From Sabellastarte sp. h YS-2021 (lineage: Eukaryota > Annelida > Polychaeta > Sabellida > Sabellidae): a DNA stretch of 64,000 nt. Positions 61,241-64,000 of this stretch are shown here, in pieces. The stretch spans positions 51,527,293-51,591,292 of the forward strand of contig OZ024927.1 of NCBI GenBank assembly GCA_964017235.1. Direction: 5' to 3'. The notes below the pieces were generated by a model. The model was not told where the DNA came from and did no database searches. It saw nothing but the letters and a program-made list of their open reading frames with translations. Numbering within the stretch: the first letter of the stretch is position 1; the number at the start of each line of letters is the position of its first letter. Made by a program: the position numbers and the translations under genes.

Positions 61241-64000
61241 AAACTAGAGGATCGCTCGCAAAAAAAAAAGATAATGTTTTTGCATAGCAAAAACAAAGCG
61301 TCCCGAAAAGGATATAAAGGTGAGTGCTAAAGTATTAAGAAAATGCTTCGTTTCTAGCCTTATACTTTTGTGGCAACCAAAGTCAGCTCTATCTAGCACG
61401 GTTTTCAAGATATAAGCATTTTTGTGTTTTGCAAAAAATAAAAAAATTAAAAATGTCCGCTATATTTGGCGAGACAAAAATATTTTGAAAATTGGCATGG
61501 CTTCCTCTTGTGATGAGGAAGGAAAAAATATATACCCAGCAGGTCCAAAATTTTGTTCGCTCCATATAGCACGGTTTTCGAGATATAAGCATTTTTGTGT
61601 TTTGCAAAAACTTTGAAAATTCAAAATGGCCACCATTTTTGGGGAGACAAAAATTTTTGTCAAGACCACTGCCACGGTGTGTATCTCCCGCCGAGCATTA
61701 AAGCAGAAGAAATAGCTTTTCTGAGATATTCACAATTTTTCATTTTCGTGTGTGAAAGCTCTTCCAAAAGTAGGTGAATGAGTTATTTGAGAAAAATTGG
61801 CTATCTGCAATACTATTAAGAGATAATTCACATTTACTCATTTTGAGTAGGTGAATAATTATCTATGGGTCTGAAACTTCACCAAGTGTAAGCTCTCTCA
61901 AAAGTAGGTGAATGAGTTATTTGAGAAAAATTGGCTATCTGCAATACTTTTAGAGATAATTCGCATTTACTCATTTTGAGTAGGTGAGTAATTAGCTATG
62001 GGTCTGAAACTTCACCAAGTGAAAGCTCTCCCAAAAGTAGGTGAATGAGTTATTTGAGAAAAATTGGCTATCTGCAATACTTTTAGAGATAATTCGCATT
62101 TACTCATTTTGAGTAGGTGAATAATTATCTATGGGTCTGAAACTCCACCAAGTGAAAGCTCTCCCAAAAGTAGGTGAATGAGTTATTTGAGAAAAATTGG
62201 CTATCTGCAATACTTTTAGAGATAATTTGCATTTACTCATTTTGAGTAGGTGAGTAATTAGCTATGGGTCTGAAACTTCACCATGTGAAAGCTCTCCCAC
62301 AAGTAGATGAATGAGTATTTGATAAAAATTGGGTATCCGCAATACTTTTACAGATAATTAGCATTTACTCATTTTGAGTAGGTGAATAAATAGCTATGGG
62401 TCTGAAACCTCACAGAGTGAAAGCTCTCCCAAAAGTAGGTGAATGAGTTATTTGAGAAAAATTGGCTATCTGCAATACTTTTAGAGATAATTCACATTTA
62501 CTCATTTTGAGTAGGTGAATAATTAGCTATGGGTCTGAAACTTCACCAAGTGAAAGCTCTCCCCAAAGTAGGTGAATGAGTTATTTGAGAAAAATTGGCT
62601 ATCTGCAATACTTTTAGAGATAATTCGCATTTACTCATTTTGAGTAGGTGAGTAATTAGCTATGGGTCTGAAACTTCACCAAGTGAAAGCTCTCCCAAAA
62701 GTAGGTGAATGAGTTATTTGAGAAAAATTGGCTATCTGCAATACTTTTAGAGATAATTCGCATTTACTCATTTTGAGTAGGTGAGTAATTAGCTATGGGT
62801 CTGAAACTTCAAGTGAAAGCTCTCCCAAAAGTAGGTGAATGATTAATTTGAGAAAAATTGGCTATCTGCAATACTTTTAGAGATAATTCGCATTTACTCA
62901 TTTTGAGTAGGTGAGTAATTAGCTATGGGTCTGAAACTTCACCAAGTGAAAGCTCTACCAAAAGTAGGTGAATGATTAATTTGAGAAAAATTGGCTATCT
63001 GCAATACTTTTAGAGATAATTCGCATTTACTCATTTTGAGTAGGTGAGTAATTAGCTATGGGTCTGAAACTTCACCATGTGAAAGCTCTCCCACAAGTAG
63101 ATGAATAAGTATTTGATAAAAATTGGGTATCCGCAATACTTTTACAGATAATTAGCATTTACTCATTTTGAGTAGGTGAATAAATAGCTATGGGTCTGAA
63201 ACTTCACAGAGTGAAAGCTCTCCCAAAAGTAGGTGAATGAGTTATTTGAGAAAAATTGGCTATCTGCAATACTTTTAGAGATAATTCGCATTTACTCATT
63301 TTGAGTAGGTGAGTAATTAGCTATGGGTCTGAAACTTCACCAAGTGAAAGCTCTCCCAAAAGTAGGTGAATGAGTTATTTGAGAAAAATTGGCTATCTGC
63401 AATACTTTTAGAGATAATTCGCATTTACTCATTTTCAGTAGGTGAGTAATTAGCTATGGGTCTGAAACTTCACCAAGTGAAAGCTCTCCCAAAAGTAGGT
63501 GAATGAGTTATTTGAGAAAAATTGGCTATCTGCAATACTTTTATAGATAATTCGCATTTACTCATTTTGAGTAGGTGAGTAATTAGCTATGGGTCTGAAA
63601 CTTCACCAAGTGAAAGCTCTACCAAAAGTAGGTGAATGATTAATTTGACAAAAATTGGCTATCTGCAATACTTTTAGAGATAATTCGCATTTACTCATTT
63701 TGAATAGGTGAGTAATTAGCTATGGGTCTGAAACTTCACCAAGTGAAAGCTCTCCCAAAAGTAGGTGAATGAGTTATTTGAGAAAAATTGGCTATCTGCA
63801 ATACTTTTAGAGATAATTCGCATTTACTCATTTTGAGTAGGTGAGTAATTAGCTATGGGTCTGAAACTTCACAGAGTGAAAGCTCTCCCACAAGTAGGTG
63901 AATGAGTTATTTGATAAAAATTGGGTATCCGCAATACTTTTACAGATAATTCGCATTTACTCATTTTGAGTAGGTGAGTAATTAGCTATGGGTCTGAAAC
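61241..64000 (+). mobile_element. Family A array-cored element, copy 3 (cut by window end)
   Basis: Starts AAACTAGAGGATCGCTCGC like copies 1 and 2. It has the same leader units and then a 133-bp array from about 61745 to the window end (at least 16 units). The leader carries a short insertion (CTTCCTCTTGTGATGAGGAA, 61501-61520) not seen in the other copies. Confidence 0.8.

Overview
The window is animal nuclear DNA, most likely from a lophotrochozoan and probably a bivalve mollusc. The host gene is an intron-rich homologue of Inscuteable (INSC), a bilaterian spindle-orientation adaptor. The rest is dominated by DIRS-like tyrosine-recombinase retrotransposons, a Ty3/gypsy element, tRNA- and 5S-derived SINEs, hAT-type MITEs and many tandem-repeat-cored elements ending in GC-rich hairpins. 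The taxon is inferred from this mix; no sequence comparison was run.

Layout. 1-4591: a DIRS-like element on the minus strand, cut by the window start, with a damaged reverse transcriptase. 4633-7905: a minus-strand element built of 155-bp and 133-bp tandem arrays with a terminal hairpin. 7.9-17.6 kb: sparse DNA with a tRNA-derived SINE, several hairpin-ended repeats, a 146-bp satellite rich in AGGTCA motifs, a 0.3-kb internally deleted DIRS derivative and a hAT-like MITE. 18072-46168: nine 3' exons of INSC on the minus strand (438 codons read without a frame break, including the natural stop). Its introns hold a complete and apparently intact DIRS element (20607-27027), which is inserted into the first of two direct copies of a 3.4-kb repeat (20152-29503 and 29561-32929), plus two 3-4 kb elements with 133-bp and 169-bp arrays (33341-36203 and 37954-42120) and a G-rich 160-bp array (44.4-45.5 kb). 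46.8-50.4 kb: nested MITEs and the 3' end of a decayed LTR element. 52062-60910: two plus-strand, intronless paralogues of an unrecognised helical protein family. The first has a premature stop, and a young Ty3/gypsy element (53406-58830, identical-looking 279-bp LTRs, 5-bp target duplication) sits three codons before its original stop. 61241-64000: a third copy of the 133-bp-array element, leaving the window.

How the parts relate. INSC is the only clearly conserved host gene. The N-terminal LGN-binding part is not in the window, so the 46-64 kb block is probably its upstream intron, or DNA upstream of it, with the paralogue pair on the opposite strand. Several transposons end within 10-80 bp of INSC splice sites or of its stop codon without breaking the reading frame. 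The DIRS insertion can be compared directly with its unoccupied sister repeat in the same window, which shows the integration chemistry of this element class: no target duplication and recombination at a short TAAAAT core. At least four repeat families with unrelated bodies share a 5' AAACTAGA start and a 3' hairpin, suggesting one common (Helitron/Helentron-like) mobilisation system.
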